From: an uncultured Clostridia bacterium
Lineage (GTDB): Bacteria > Bacillota > Clostridia > Oscillospirales > Butyricicoccaceae
NCBI GenBank assembly: GCA_944375715.1
Contig: CALWAP010000018.1
Location: 1 to 38,140, forward strand
DNA: 38,140 nucleotides
Direction of reading: 5' to 3'
The position numbers were made by a program, and so were the translations under genes. Under the pieces are notes generated by a model that was not told the DNA's origin, ran no database searches, and saw only the letters and a program-made list of their open reading frames with translations. Shown here piece after piece: positions 1-9,291 of the stretch (positions are counted from its first letter, which is position 1; each line of letters begins with the position of its first letter).

Positions 1-48
1 TACAAATAACAGTTTTATCCGACAAACAGCACATTCTGTATGGTTTTG

Positions 49-1641
49 TTACATTTTTAAAAGCCTGGCTATCTTTTCCCCCTTGGGAAGCATCAATACC
101 TCCTCTTTGGGCAAAGCCTTGATGGCTATAAGTACCACCAGGTACACTGCCGCGGATATACCGATGTCCGCCACAGTCGCCAGCTTGCCTCCGATTACCC
201 CCTCAAAAGGTGCATAAAGCACGTAAGTACATGCCGCCATGACTGCCGAAGCCATAAACGGTTTAATAAAGCTTCTTATAACGGCAACCCCTTTTGTAGC
301 TTTTGCAATGATTACCAGATTCAAAAGCGAAATAGTGCCGTAACATAATGTTGTCCCTATGGGAGCTCCATATATCTCGATTCCCGGCGTGCCAACGAGG
401 ATATAATTTGTAGCAAGCTTTACTATGCCGCCCGCCAGCATTGTCATCATTGGTACCTTGACCTTGCCAATAGCCTGAAGTATGGCGTTTGTGACCGACA
501 CAAGTGCCACCAGAAGGACAGCAGGAGCAATAATTACAAGCAGAGGGGCTGCCACATCAACCTCATCCGGGATTTTATAATAGAGAAGTGAAAGTATCGG
601 ATGAGACAAAACAGCCAGGCCGGCTGCACAGGGCAGAGCCATTATAGCGGTAAAACGCAGTGCCGCAGTTATGGTATCCGACGCCTTTTTCATATCTTTT
701 CTGGCACATGCCGAAGCTACAGCAGGTATTATGCTGACCGACAATGCCACGATAAGCGCCTGAGGCATATTGAACATCTTGACAGCCATATTGTAACAGC
801 CATAAACGAAATTGGCCCCTACTTCGGTGAGCCCGGCAAACTGCAGGCGATTTAATACTACGCCCATATCAATAAAATTAGTAACGCTCAGAACCGAAGA
901 TCCTATGGTCACGGGTATCGCTATTTTTATAAGGCTTTTAGATACATCGGCATAAGAAGATACCGACATCTGTCCTCCGCTGCTTTCCGGAAGGCCGCTT
1001 CCTCTTTTTAACCTGAACATGATAACATAAAGCGCACTCAATACCGTACCAACGGTAACTCCGCCAATCGACCCAGCCACGACTATTTCAAGGCTGAACC
1101 CCTTTTCTATGAGCACATAGGTAAAAAGAAGTCCGAAAACCAGCTTTCCTCCTGCCTCTATCACTTGGGATATGGCGGTCGGCACCATATTGGAAAGCCC
1201 TTGGTAATAGCCCCTGAAAGCCGATACAACTGACACAAAAAAAATCGAAGGCGCCACAGCCATCACAGCGTAATAAGCCAGAGTATTTCCTATCATTTCC
1301 ACAAATACATCTGCCCACAATATCATTATTGCAGTAACTGCGCCACCAATAGCGGAAAAAATGGTTATAGACACTCTGAATATTCTTTTTACCTCGCGAT
1401 ATTTGCCCAAAGCGTTGGCCTCAGCCACCATTTTAGAAATAGCTACGGGCAAGCCCGCCGTGGAAATGACAAACATAGCCTGATAAATATAATAAGCCAC
1501 GGTGAAAATGCCATTGCCATCACCGCCTATCATATTAGTAATAGGGATGCTGAAAAACGCCCCTATCACTTTGACTATGGCATTGGACACGACTAAAATA
1601 AAGGCTCCTTCAAAAAAAGAGCTGCTTCTGCTTTTTTTCAT
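49..1641 (-). CDS. SpoVB/MurJ-like polysaccharide (lipid-linked oligosaccharide) flippase
   Basis: A 530-residue, almost entirely hydrophobic protein with about 14 predicted membrane segments, the usual size and make-up of the MOP/MATE-like flippase superfamily that includes MurJ, YtgP and SpoVB. The N-terminal part (residues about 10-75) has the family's pattern of a first helix, a short Gly-rich loop (IGGDGNGIFTVAYYIYQ) and the segment STAGLPVAISKMVAEA, typical of the SpoVB/YtgP group. It would flip lipid-linked cell-wall or spore-cortex precursors across the cytoplasmic membrane. The ATG is preceded by a modest GAGGTAGGG ribosome binding site. No strong terminator is visible in the 48 bases left after the stop. 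I cannot tell from sequence whether it is the vegetative MurJ or a sporulation-specific SpoVB, so I give no symbol. Confidence 0.85.
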   Translation of the reverse strand: MKKSRSSSFFEGAFILVVSNAIVKVIGAFFSIPITNMIGGDGNGIFTVAYYIYQAMFVISTAGLPVAISKMVAEANALGKYREVKRIFRVSITIFSAIGGAVTAIMILWADVFVEMIGNTLAYYAVMAVAPSIFFVSVVSAFRGYYQGLSNMVPTAISQVIEAGGKLVFGLLFTYVLIEKGFSLEIVVAGSIGGVTVGTVLSALYVIMFRLKRGSGLPESSGGQMSVSSYADVSKSLIKIAIPVTIGSSVLSVTNFIDMGVVLNRLQFAGLTEVGANFVYGCYNMAVKMFNMPQALIVALSVSIIPAVASACARKDMKKASDTITAALRFTAIMALPCAAGLAVLSHPILSLLYYKIPDEVDVAAPLLVIIAPAVLLVALVSVTNAILQAIGKVKVPMMTMLAGGIVKLATNYILVGTPGIEIYGAPIGTTLCYGTISLLNLVIIAKATKGVAVIRSFIKPFMASAVMAACTYVLYAPFEGVIGGKLATVADIGISAAVYLVVLIAIKALPKEEVLMLPKGEKIARLLKM

Positions 1642-1741
1642 ATGACCCTACCTCGGAAATTTTTGCCTTTTGGCTTACAGAAAAACCCTATGTTTTTCCT
1701 CTCACCTCTATGCAACATTTTTGCCGCTTCAAAAGTGCTTT

Positions 1742-1766
1742 AAAAAGGGGAAGGTTTTCCTTCCCC
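1742..1766 (-). terminator. Rho-independent terminator of the zinc-ribbon gene
   Basis: A perfect 8-bp stem (GGGGAAGG/CCTTCCCC, loop of four) lies 20 bases past the stop of the small zinc-ribbon gene. In the minus direction it is followed by a run of five T. It separates that gene from the downstream flippase gene. Confidence 0.85.
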
Positions 1767-1785
1767 TAAAATATCTTAATATGAC

Positions 1786-2181
1786 TCAGTTCAGCTTGTG
1801 GCCGCACTTACTGCAAAATTCGTCACCCTTGCTGCATTCCTTGCCGCAACCAGGGCACACAACAGTTGTTTTTGTATCGGCAATAGCCTCTCTAAGCTCG
1901 GCTATCTTGGCAAGCTTTTCATCGATTTGAGCAAACTTATCATCCAGATCAGCCACAAAGCTCTCATCCCCCACATGGGCCAGATAAACTATCCTGCCCA
2001 AATCCTTGTAAAGGCCGTCAATGTCAGTATTCAAATCAAATATCTGAAGATTGAGTTTGGTCAAAGCAGCCATGTCACCCGCCTTTTTTGTAGCGGCGTC
2101 GGCCATTTTCCCAGCCTTTTCAGCGGCATATATGGCGGTAGCCTTGGCCCTTTCCAAAATCAGTTTTACATTGGGATCCAT
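1786..2181 (-). CDS. Small zinc-ribbon protein of unknown function
   Basis: A 131-residue protein. The N-terminal two thirds are Ala/Lys/Asp/Leu-rich and read as helical, possibly coiled coil (many AxxAxxKA repeats, then a KLAKIAELREAIAD segment). The last 25 residues form a zinc ribbon with two knuckles, CPGCGKEC and CSKCG. Proteins of this shape are common and uncharacterised in Clostridia; I do not assign a role. The frame stays open to 2211, but I start at 2181 because that ATG has AAAGGAGA eight bases before it and the longer start has nothing comparable. It has its own promoter overlapping the end of hemZ and its own terminator, so it looks like a single-gene unit. Confidence 0.8.
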   Translation of the reverse strand: MDPNVKLILERAKATAIYAAEKAGKMADAATKKAGDMAALTKLNLQIFDLNTDIDGLYKDLGRIVYLAHVGDESFVADLDDKFAQIDEKLAKIAELREAIADTKTTVVCPGCGKECSKGDEFCSKCGHKLN

Positions 2182-2249
2182 GATATAGTCTCCTTTCGGA
2201 ACATCTTTCAAATATATCGCGGCAAAACCACGAAAGCGCTGTTTTCCGT

Positions 2250-2278
2250 ATTATACCACCATAAGCGGAAAAGTTCAA
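2250..2278 (-). promoter_or_regulatory. Sigma-A-type promoter of the zinc-ribbon gene
   Basis: Reading the minus strand, TTGAAC, a 17-bp spacer and TATAAT sit about 70 bp before the zinc-ribbon start. The -35 hexamer overlaps the hemZ stop codon, so the promoter begins inside the upstream gene. Confidence 0.75.
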
Positions 2279-3711
2279 TCATTTTCCAAAGCCAGCCTTA
2301 AAGGCTCCCAATCACTTTGGGCGCTTTTATGCCTTTCTATATATTCCAGTGGATATTTGGGGTTGCTCAACCTGACTATTTTACCCCCAGGCTTTATAAA
2401 CTTTCCAACTCCGCCGCTGCCCAAAGCCGCCACATCTCCCGTTTCCTCCATCATTATTACGTTATAACGGCAAAATGTGCCTTCTTTGGCAAAACCGACA
2501 TTCTCAAGCCCGCCCGCAGTATATTTCTGACGGTACATGTAATACGGCTCAAACCCTGCCTTTCTCATTTCGTCATGGCAGGTATCTATGACCCTTTCAG
2601 AAAGCTCACCCGTTTTTCCAAAACGGAGCGGCGCTCCCTTTTTCCTGGCCAGGCAATGCAGGGTTATGTTTTCAGGTTCCAGCTTTACCAGCTCCCTGAC
2701 GCTGTAAACAAGCCCTTCATCGTCATCAGAAGGCAGTCCCGCTATCAGATCCATGTTTATCTCAAAACTGCCCTGCTCCCTGGCCATATGATAACATCGG
2801 CGTATATCATCAGCCGTATGGAACCTGCCGACCCCTCTGAGCACATCGTCGTTCATTGTCTGCGGATTTATGCTTATCCTGCCGACCCCCGCCTCACGCG
2901 CTATCCTCAGCTTTCCGGCAGTAATGGTTTCCGGCCTGCCGCCTTCCAGGGTAAATTCTTCAAGGGATGAAAGATCCATATACTCTATCAGTGCCGACAT
3001 CAGCATGAATAACTGTTCCTTGCTCAGGATCGTCGGAGTCCCTCCGCCTATATAAAGGCTTTTGATGCGCCGGCCTTTTTCCTTTAAAACCGAACCGGTT
3101 CCCTTTATCTCATCAATAAGGGCCAGGAGATACGGCTCCACCAGGTCCCCCCATCTTCTGACGTCATTGCTTACAAAGGAACAATAAGAACACTTGGCCG
3201 GGCAAAATGGTATCCCGACATATACTTCGATATCATCCTTCCGGCGCAGCTGCTTGTAATGCTGCGAAACGATGGCGGTCTGGATGGCAAGTGCCGCCCT
3301 TCTTTCGGAAACGAAGTATCTTTCTTGAAGTATTCTTTCGGCTTCAGCTTTGGAACCTGTCTCCTCAATCAGTTTAAGCGCCAGCTTTGACGGTTTGACG
3401 CCGGTCAGCATTCCCCATTGGGGAGCCTTGTCCATCCTTTCGGAAAGCAGAAGATAAAGGCTGCGCCTTATATATTCAGAAACCTGGGGCGCGGAGATAT
3501 CCATGCCCTCAGGACATAGCTCTTCCCGCCTTGCGCCCCAATAGCCCTCGGCCCAGGCACATATCCTTCCTTCCCTTTCCGACAGGCCCGAAACGACATA
3601 CTCTCCGATTTTTTCCCCGTCGCCCCTTATGTGCTCCTCATCGGGAAACAGGCATATAAGAAGCTGCAGAACAGGGTTCAGTCTGTCATGCCCTTCAAGA
3701 TAATATCTCAT
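2275..3711 (-). CDS. hemZ: Coproporphyrinogen dehydrogenase-like radical SAM protein HemZ
   Basis: A 478-residue radical SAM enzyme of the HemZ branch of the HemN/HemW group. The [4Fe-4S] motif CxxxCxYC is seen at Cys170, Cys174 and Cys177 (CPAKCSYC), followed by the SAM-binding GGGTPTIL and by EGGRPETIT and INPQTMND, as in HemN-like proteins. The roughly 160-residue N-terminal extension before the iron-sulfur site is characteristic of HemZ. The family is named for anaerobic oxidation of coproporphyrinogen III to protoporphyrinogen, but many Clostridia carry HemZ without a full haem pathway, so the substrate here is uncertain. It is the last gene of the recJ-rel-dtd-MBL-hemZ operon and its ATG overlaps the MBL stop by four bases (ATGA), implying translational coupling. 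Confidence 0.9.
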   Translation of the reverse strand: MRYYLEGHDRLNPVLQLLICLFPDEEHIRGDGEKIGEYVVSGLSEREGRICAWAEGYWGARREELCPEGMDISAPQVSEYIRRSLYLLLSERMDKAPQWGMLTGVKPSKLALKLIEETGSKAEAERILQERYFVSERRAALAIQTAIVSQHYKQLRRKDDIEVYVGIPFCPAKCSYCSFVSNDVRRWGDLVEPYLLALIDEIKGTGSVLKEKGRRIKSLYIGGGTPTILSKEQLFMLMSALIEYMDLSSLEEFTLEGGRPETITAGKLRIAREAGVGRISINPQTMNDDVLRGVGRFHTADDIRRCYHMAREQGSFEINMDLIAGLPSDDDEGLVYSVRELVKLEPENITLHCLARKKGAPLRFGKTGELSERVIDTCHDEMRKAGFEPYYMYRQKYTAGGLENVGFAKEGTFCRYNVIMMEETGDVAALGSGGVGKFIKPGGKIVRLSNPKYPLEYIERHKSAQSDWEPLRLALEND

Positions 3712-4361
3712 TTCGCACCATTTACCGCCATCTTCATATAAGGGTTATTCTCCCTTTCAGCCTGAAGGGTCGTCGGAACACCATGGCCGCTGAACACAGC
3801 GTAATCGCCCTCTATGGCATAAAGCCTGCGCAGGCTCTCCATCATGCTTTCCTGGCTGCCGCCTTCCAGATCCCAGCGTCCGCAGGCATCCTTGAAAAGC
3901 GTATCTCCGGAAAGCATGATATCGCCCCTTTCGGCGTCATGCAGCATAAATACGCACGAGCCCCTGGTATGCCCCGGAGTGTTCATCACCTTTATGGAAA
4001 TATTCCCGAGGGTTATTGTATCGCCATCCTCAAGAATACGATCTATCCTCGGCGTCTTATAAGTCTCGCGTATATACCCCTTTCTCGATACATATTCGGG
4101 CGTAAGGTAGGGCGCATCCTCCTTATGTATCATAAGTTCGGCGCCTGTGGCGTCCTGTATTGAGGGAGCTGCCATGACATGGTCAAAATGGCAGTGGGTA
4201 AGCACGATATATTTTATCTTTACCCCGCTCTGCTCTATCATATCAAGTATTTTCTGAGTAGATGCACCTGGATCAAACAAAATTCCCTCTCCCAGCTTTT
4301 CATCACCCAACAAATAACAGTTTGTATGGAGCATGCCTGTCTGCACAGTATTCATTATCAT
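3708..4361 (-). CDS. Metallo-beta-lactamase-fold hydrolase (glyoxalase II-like)
   Basis: A 217-residue MBL-fold protein. The metal motif HxHxDH is present as HCHFDH (residues 56-61), with later ligands in NTPGHTRGS and SGDTLF and near the C-terminus in FSGHG. Length and motif order fit the small cytosolic YcbL/glyoxalase II-like hydrolases, which hydrolyse thioesters such as S-lactoylglutathione; in Clostridia lacking glutathione the real substrate is unknown. The ATG has AGGTG seven bases upstream; a second in-frame ATG two codons on is possible. It lies between dtd and hemZ, six bases after dtd, and overlaps the hemZ start. This placement next to dtd and rel recurs in Clostridia (from knowledge of the families). 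Confidence 0.88.
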   Translation of the reverse strand: MIMNTVQTGMLHTNCYLLGDEKLGEGILFDPGASTQKILDMIEQSGVKIKYIVLTHCHFDHVMAAPSIQDATGAELMIHKEDAPYLTPEYVSRKGYIRETYKTPRIDRILEDGDTITLGNISIKVMNTPGHTRGSCVFMLHDAERGDIMLSGDTLFKDACGRWDLEGGSQESMMESLRRLYAIEGDYAVFSGHGVPTTLQAERENNPYMKMAVNGAK

Positions 4362-4367
4362 TTCAAT

Positions 4368-4826
4368 TCACCTGTTTCTCATCATTTCGGCTGTATCCAT
4401 AATAAGGGTAACGGGGCCGTCGTTCACATGGTCTATCTTCATGTCGGCGCCGAACTCGCCGCATATTATTTCCACCCCGTCCTCTATAAGCCTGCTTTTG
4501 AAAGCTTCATACAGCGGTATGGCCTGGTCGGGCTTGGCCGCGCCGAAAAAGTCAGGCCTGCGGCCCCTGGAGCAGTCGGCGTAAAGCGTAAAATTGGAAA
4601 CGACCATTATCTTTCCGCCGATATCCTCCAGGCCCTTGTTCATTTTTCCGTTTTCGTCCTCAAATATCCTCAGTTTGGCGCATTTGTCCGCCAAATACAA
4701 GGCCTCTTTCTCGGTATCGTCGGGACCGACCCCCAAAAGCACCAGAAGCCCCTGACCCATACTGTCGCCATTGCGGCCGTTTATCTCAATCGTGGCCCTG
4801 CTTACTCTTATGACAACTGCTCTCAT
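4368..4826 (-). CDS. dtd: D-aminoacyl-tRNA deacylase
   Basis: A 152-residue protein matching the DTD family along its length. It removes D-amino acids (and glycine mischarged on tRNA-Ala) from tRNA, using the cross-subunit Gly-cisPro motif, seen here as NDGPVT (residues 135-140). The other signature, normally SQFTL, reads SNFTL (residues 77-81), a Q-to-N change at a conserved position; the rest (LYADCSRGRRPDF) is typical. Its ATG overlaps the rel stop codon by one base (TAATG), so rel and dtd are translationally coupled, the usual Firmicutes arrangement. Confidence 0.95.
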   Translation of the reverse strand: MRAVVIRVSRATIEINGRNGDSMGQGLLVLLGVGPDDTEKEALYLADKCAKLRIFEDENGKMNKGLEDIGGKIMVVSNFTLYADCSRGRRPDFFGAAKPDQAIPLYEAFKSRLIEDGVEIICGEFGADMKIDHVNDGPVTLIMDTAEMMRNR

Positions 4827-7024
4827 TATTCCTTCCTTTCACTTGACGGCGCTCCGTCCCTCTCGGCACTTAAAACACCGCTGACCCTGCGTATTCGGCT
4901 GAGAAGAAGCTCCAGCTGTTCGATGCTGTTTACCGCAGCAGATAATGTGTAACGGCTTTGGCCATCCTCCATATCTCGGCCTTTAAGCTCACCTATATTT
5001 ATCTTCATATTAGTGAATACAGTAACTATATCGGCCAGTGCCCCTACTCTGGTCTTTATTTCGACAGTCAACGGTACATAAAATGTCTGCCTGACTGCAT
5101 CATGCCAATAGGCCCTGACCCATCTTCCGGCGGTTTCTTTATCCTGCATGCCCCTTATGGCATTTACACAAGACTGCCTATGAATAGATACGCCGAAACC
5201 TCTTGTGACAAATCCTATTATCGGGTCGCCCGGTATTGGGCTGCAGCATTTGGCAAACTTGACAAGGCAGTTATCGATTCCCTCAACAATGACGCCATTG
5301 CTGGAAGGCTGCTTTTTCGGCTTTTTAACTATCTTTTCAGGATCGGAGGCCTCTCTGGCCCTGATCAGCTTGGCAGCCTCCTCTTTAACCTTGGCAACAA
5401 CCCTTGAGACAGTTATGCCGCCATACCCTATATTGGCATAAAGATCGTCAACGCTGGCCATTTTAAGGCGGCTGAGGATTATGCCCCGGAGCTCCTCATC
5501 GCAGAAATCGTCATAAAGCAGATTGACCCTGAGCTCTCTTTCCAGCTCACTTTTGCCTTCGGCAACGTTTTCTTCTCGTTTTTCTCTTTTATACCATTGC
5601 TTGATTTTGCTTTTGGCGCTGTTGGTCTTTACTATCTGAAGCCAGCCCCGTTTGGGACCTGTAGAATTCTTTGATGTAACTATATCAACTATTTCGCCGC
5701 TCTGCAGCACATAGTCGAAATTGACTATCTTCCCGTTGACCCTGGCCCCAACCATCTTATTCCCAACTTCAGAATGTATGGCATATGCAAAATCAATAGG
5801 TGTAGAGCCCTGAGGCAGGTTAATAACATCGCCTCCCGGAGTAAATACATAGACCTCATCGGCAAAAAGGTCAACCTTTATGCTTTGTACAAACTCCTCG
5901 GGGTCTACGTCCTGCTGCGTTTCCAAAAGCTGGCGCACCCATGCAAAAGCCTCTTCCTTCTGCTGGCCTTTGAGCCCCCCTTTGTATTTCCAATGGGCGG
6001 CTATGCCGTATTCGGCGACCTTATCCATCTCTTCGGTCCTTATCTGGACCTCAAAAGGTATGCCCTCCTTGCCTATTACCACAGTGTGAAGCGACTGATA
6101 CCCGTTAGGCTTGGGTGATGAAATATAATCCTTGAACCTTCCGGGAACGGGTTTGTAAAGGTCATGTACAATACCCAAGACATTGTAACAATCCGAAAGG
6201 TCCTTTACTATGACCCTTGTGGCACATATATCGTATATTTCTGAAAAAGTCAGGTTCTGTCCATAAAGCTTTCTGTAAATACTGTATATCTGCTTGAGTC
6301 TGGCCTTTACCTGACCTGCTATCCCGGCGCTTTTAAGCTTCTGTTCAATGTTATGCTTTGCTTTGTCAAGGAAATCACTGTATACCTGAGAACGCGCCTT
6401 TAAATAATCCTCGATCTCAGCGTATCCCACGGGATCCAGAACCTTTAACGAACGGTCCTCCAGCTCCCATTTAGCCGACTGCATGCCGAGCCTGTGGGCC
6501 AGCGGCGCGTATATCTCCATTATTTCAAGAGCCTTTTTACGCTGCTTTTCTATTGTTTTGAACTCGATGGTGCGGATATTATGCGTGCAGTCCGCCAGCT
6601 TGATGATGATGACCCTGATGTCCTTTGCCATAGCGACGAACATCTTTCTCAGGTCCTCCATCTGTTCTTCCTCGCGGCTTTGATAAACGACATGGCCCAG
6701 CTTTGTAACCCCGTCTACCAGCTCGGCCACCGAAGTACCAAACCTCTTCTCCACGTCCTGATAGGTAACCGCAGTATCCTCAATAGTATCATGCAAAAGG
6801 CCCGCTAAGATGGACTCAGTATCAAACCCCCATTCGTCGATTATGGAGGCTACCGATATTGGGTGAATTATATATGGCTCACCGCTTTTTCGTTTTTGAT
6901 CCCCATGGGCCTCCAGGGCATATTCAAAAGCATCGTATATTTCCTTTCTGTCTTCCTCATGGTGCTCGGCTATTGTTTCGACCTTATCAAGGTATTCCTG
7001 TCCAAGTTGACTTTTGTCGATCAT
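4826..7024 (-). CDS. relA: Bifunctional (p)ppGpp synthetase/hydrolase (Rel)
   Basis: A 732-residue long-form RSH protein that makes and degrades the alarmone (p)ppGpp in the stringent response. Domains in order: HD hydrolase (residues about 25-180, with HD at 78-79 and ED at 82-83), synthetase (about 240-350, with RFKD at 296-299 and GYQSLH), TGS (about 390-450), a Cys-rich region (KCCSPIPGDP, about 615) and a C-terminal ACT domain (about 655-725). The RxKD form of the synthetase motif and intact HD residues mark a bifunctional Rel, not a synthetase-only RelA. It starts six bases after recJ ends and overlaps dtd by one base. The symbol relA follows Firmicutes usage; rel is equally valid. Confidence 0.96.
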   Translation of the reverse strand: MIDKSQLGQEYLDKVETIAEHHEEDRKEIYDAFEYALEAHGDQKRKSGEPYIIHPISVASIIDEWGFDTESILAGLLHDTIEDTAVTYQDVEKRFGTSVAELVDGVTKLGHVVYQSREEEQMEDLRKMFVAMAKDIRVIIIKLADCTHNIRTIEFKTIEKQRKKALEIMEIYAPLAHRLGMQSAKWELEDRSLKVLDPVGYAEIEDYLKARSQVYSDFLDKAKHNIEQKLKSAGIAGQVKARLKQIYSIYRKLYGQNLTFSEIYDICATRVIVKDLSDCYNVLGIVHDLYKPVPGRFKDYISSPKPNGYQSLHTVVIGKEGIPFEVQIRTEEMDKVAEYGIAAHWKYKGGLKGQQKEEAFAWVRQLLETQQDVDPEEFVQSIKVDLFADEVYVFTPGGDVINLPQGSTPIDFAYAIHSEVGNKMVGARVNGKIVNFDYVLQSGEIVDIVTSKNSTGPKRGWLQIVKTNSAKSKIKQWYKREKREENVAEGKSELERELRVNLLYDDFCDEELRGIILSRLKMASVDDLYANIGYGGITVSRVVAKVKEEAAKLIRAREASDPEKIVKKPKKQPSSNGVIVEGIDNCLVKFAKCCSPIPGDPIIGFVTRGFGVSIHRQSCVNAIRGMQDKETAGRWVRAYWHDAVRQTFYVPLTVEIKTRVGALADIVTVFTNMKINIGELKGRDMEDGQSRYTLSAAVNSIEQLELLLSRIRRVSGVLSAERDGAPSSERKE

Positions 7025-7030
7025 AAATCT

Positions 7031-9148
7031 CTACCCCTTAATGACATCCATAAGTTTCTTAAGTATTCTTGAGCCGTTTATATCAGCCTTTCCTTTATAT
7101 TCAAGGTCGCTTATTACCATACGCTCCCCATCCAAGGAATAGTCGAATATATCGAACTCCCGCAGAATATCCATGCAGACAAGAAACCTCCCCTGATTCA
7201 TGCAGCACTTGGATTCATACTTTATTTTTCTGTAAATCGTACACGGCCTGCCGCAAAGCCTGTGCTCCTCGGCATTGGCCTTGACATGCCTGAAAACAGC
7301 CACGAGGTCATCGCGGCACGGGCAGAGCGAAAGTGCTTCCTCCCTACTAAGTCTTTCGCCCCTTAAAAACCTGTCATACCTGTCTTTTGAAAGCTTATCA
7401 CAGGAAATATCCTTTTCGCTCCATCTTATGTCCTTTGCTATAAGCTGAACGCTTTCCCTGCCTCTGAAATAATTTACCTCAGCCGAAAAAACAAGATCCA
7501 CCTGATCGCCTTTAACAAAGGGGCACCTTCCGGCCCCCATGCCAAATACCATCGAGCAGAAGCTGTGTCCACCGCAAGACAACAGCATTTTCACATGTCT
7601 CTCATGGCTTATCGGCGTTATTTCTTCTACCCCCGCATCTTTCAAAACAAAAAGCGGGGTGGGATTTCCCATTCCGAAGGGCTCTAAAACCGAAAGGCTT
7701 TTTACTGACTGAACAGACAAATCCTCCGGGCGTGCTACATAATCGACCTCCAAAACAGGTTCCTGCTCGCAATCCCTCAAAGTCTCTTCGGCCCTTTCCA
7801 TAAGCCTTCGTTTGAGTTCCTGAAGATTTTCCCTTTTAATGGCAAGGCCGACGGCCAGCTCATGCCCGCCGAAACGGTCAAGTATATCAGAGCACCGGCT
7901 CAGCGCGTCGTACAGGTTGAATCCCTGTATGCTCCTGCCGGAACCCTTGCCAATATCGCCGCACATGGAGATCATCACGCACGGCATACCATAACGATCC
8001 GAAAGCCTTGAAGACACTATACCTATAACGCCCGTATGCCAATTCTCACCCCACAGCACCATCATCTTACCCTGTATCAGCGTGGGATCTTCCTGTATCA
8101 TAGAGAGTATTTGGGTATAGATATCGTTTTCTGTTTCCTGGCGCCGGCGATTCAGATCACAAAGCCTTTCCGAAAGCTCACACGCTTCCTGGCAATCATC
8201 GGTCAAAAACAGCCTTGCCGTACATCCCGCCTCCCCCAGACGCCCGGCAGCGTTTATCCTAGGCGCCAGCACAAAACTTACGGTGTTGGCCGTAACGGGC
8301 TTGCCGTCAAGACCGAGCTTTTTCATCAGGGCCCTTAACCCTATGTTACCGGTATGCCTTATATTTTTCAGCCCTTCGGTAACTATTATGCGGTTTTCCC
8401 CTTTAAGCGGCATTACATCGGCCACCGTACCCAAAGCGACTATATCGGCGTATTCGTCCAAAAGCTCCTTTATGCCGGTATCCCTTTCCATGGCGCATAT
8501 GAGCTTAAATGCCACGCCCACGCCGGCCAGCTCCCGGAAAGGATGTGTACTGTCACTTCTTCTGGGGTTTACCACAGCATCGGCCTGCGGCAACGGAGTT
8601 TTGCATTCGTGATGATCAGTAATGACTACCTTCATGCCAAGGCTTTTGGCGTATTCGGTTTCCTCTACCGCGGTTATCCCCGAATCGACGGTAACAAGCA
8701 GCGTTATGCCCTCTTCAGCCAGCTCGGCTATGGCACACTTGTTAAGTCCATAACCTTCATTTATCCTGTCGGGTATGTAATAACGGCAATCGGCGCCTTT
8801 GCTTTTCAGATAATGTATCAGGATGCATGTCGCCGTTATGCCGTCCACATCGTAATCGCCATAAACCGCGATTTTCTCTCCGTTTTTTATGGCCTTTTGC
8901 AGAAGTTCTACAGCCTTGTCCATATCTGCTATCAGAAAGGGATCCGAAATATCGTCAAAAGACCCTCCCATAAAACTCTCGGCGTCGCTGACGCTCCAAC
9001 CCCTGGCCGACAAAACACAGGCCGCAAGGTGGGATATGCCCAGGTCTTTTTGCAGCGTTATTATTTTTTCCTCATTTTCCGGGGCAATTATCCACTTTGC
9101 TTTCTTAATCATTTGTGCAAAATCTCTTTTCTTTAAACCTTTAGGCAT
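7031..9148 (-). CDS. recJ: Single-stranded-DNA-specific exonuclease RecJ
   Basis: A 705-residue DHH-family 5'-3' exonuclease acting in recombination and repair. Motifs visible: VYGDYDVDGITA (DHH motif I), VTVDSGIT, DHHE, then the DHHA1 region with NAAGRLG, GKGSGRSI and GGHELAVG. An OB-like domain and a further C-terminal region of about 130 residues follow, as in Firmicutes RecJ. The first ATG lacks a clear ribosome binding site; the ATG at codon 13 (MIKKAKWIIAP) has a weak AGAGA upstream and may be the true start. First gene of the five-gene operon driven by the promoter just upstream. Confidence 0.94.
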   Translation of the reverse strand: MPKGLKKRDFAQMIKKAKWIIAPENEEKIITLQKDLGISHLAACVLSARGWSVSDAESFMGGSFDDISDPFLIADMDKAVELLQKAIKNGEKIAVYGDYDVDGITATCILIHYLKSKGADCRYYIPDRINEGYGLNKCAIAELAEEGITLLVTVDSGITAVEETEYAKSLGMKVVITDHHECKTPLPQADAVVNPRRSDSTHPFRELAGVGVAFKLICAMERDTGIKELLDEYADIVALGTVADVMPLKGENRIIVTEGLKNIRHTGNIGLRALMKKLGLDGKPVTANTVSFVLAPRINAAGRLGEAGCTARLFLTDDCQEACELSERLCDLNRRRQETENDIYTQILSMIQEDPTLIQGKMMVLWGENWHTGVIGIVSSRLSDRYGMPCVMISMCGDIGKGSGRSIQGFNLYDALSRCSDILDRFGGHELAVGLAIKRENLQELKRRLMERAEETLRDCEQEPVLEVDYVARPEDLSVQSVKSLSVLEPFGMGNPTPLFVLKDAGVEEITPISHERHVKMLLSCGGHSFCSMVFGMGAGRCPFVKGDQVDLVFSAEVNYFRGRESVQLIAKDIRWSEKDISCDKLSKDRYDRFLRGERLSREEALSLCPCRDDLVAVFRHVKANAEEHRLCGRPCTIYRKIKYESKCCMNQGRFLVCMDILREFDIFDYSLDGERMVISDLEYKGKADINGSRILKKLMDVIKG

Positions 9149-9176
9149 ACTTTAATTTGGTTATGGTATAAAAAAT

Positions 9177-9205
9177 ATTATATCAAATCTTGTTCATATT
9201 TACAA
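9177..9205 (-). promoter_or_regulatory. Promoter of the recJ-rel-dtd-MBL-hemZ operon
   Basis: On the minus strand, TTGTAA, a 17-bp spacer and TATAAT lie about 30 bp upstream of the recJ start. No other convincing promoter was seen within the five overlapping or closely spaced genes that follow. Confidence 0.75.
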
Positions 9206-9246
9206 GATGATGCTTTCAAGTTTCTTTTAACAAACCAATTCAAATT

Positions 9247-9282
9247 TAAACAAAAGAGGCATGGCCAAGCATGCCTCTTTTG
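9247..9282 (-). terminator. Terminator after the amidohydrolase pair
   Basis: A perfect 13-bp inverted repeat (CAAAAGAGGCATG / CATGCCTCTTTTG, loop of six) lies ten bases after the stop of the second amidohydrolase gene. In the minus direction the stem ends in T-rich sequence. It insulates the pair from the recJ promoter. Confidence 0.85.
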
Positions 9283-9291
9283 CATTTTTAA

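Noticed and set aside
1642-1741. Sporulation-sigma-like CATAGGGTT before the flippase gene
   Set aside because: No matching -35 element at the right distance; too weak to report as a promoter.
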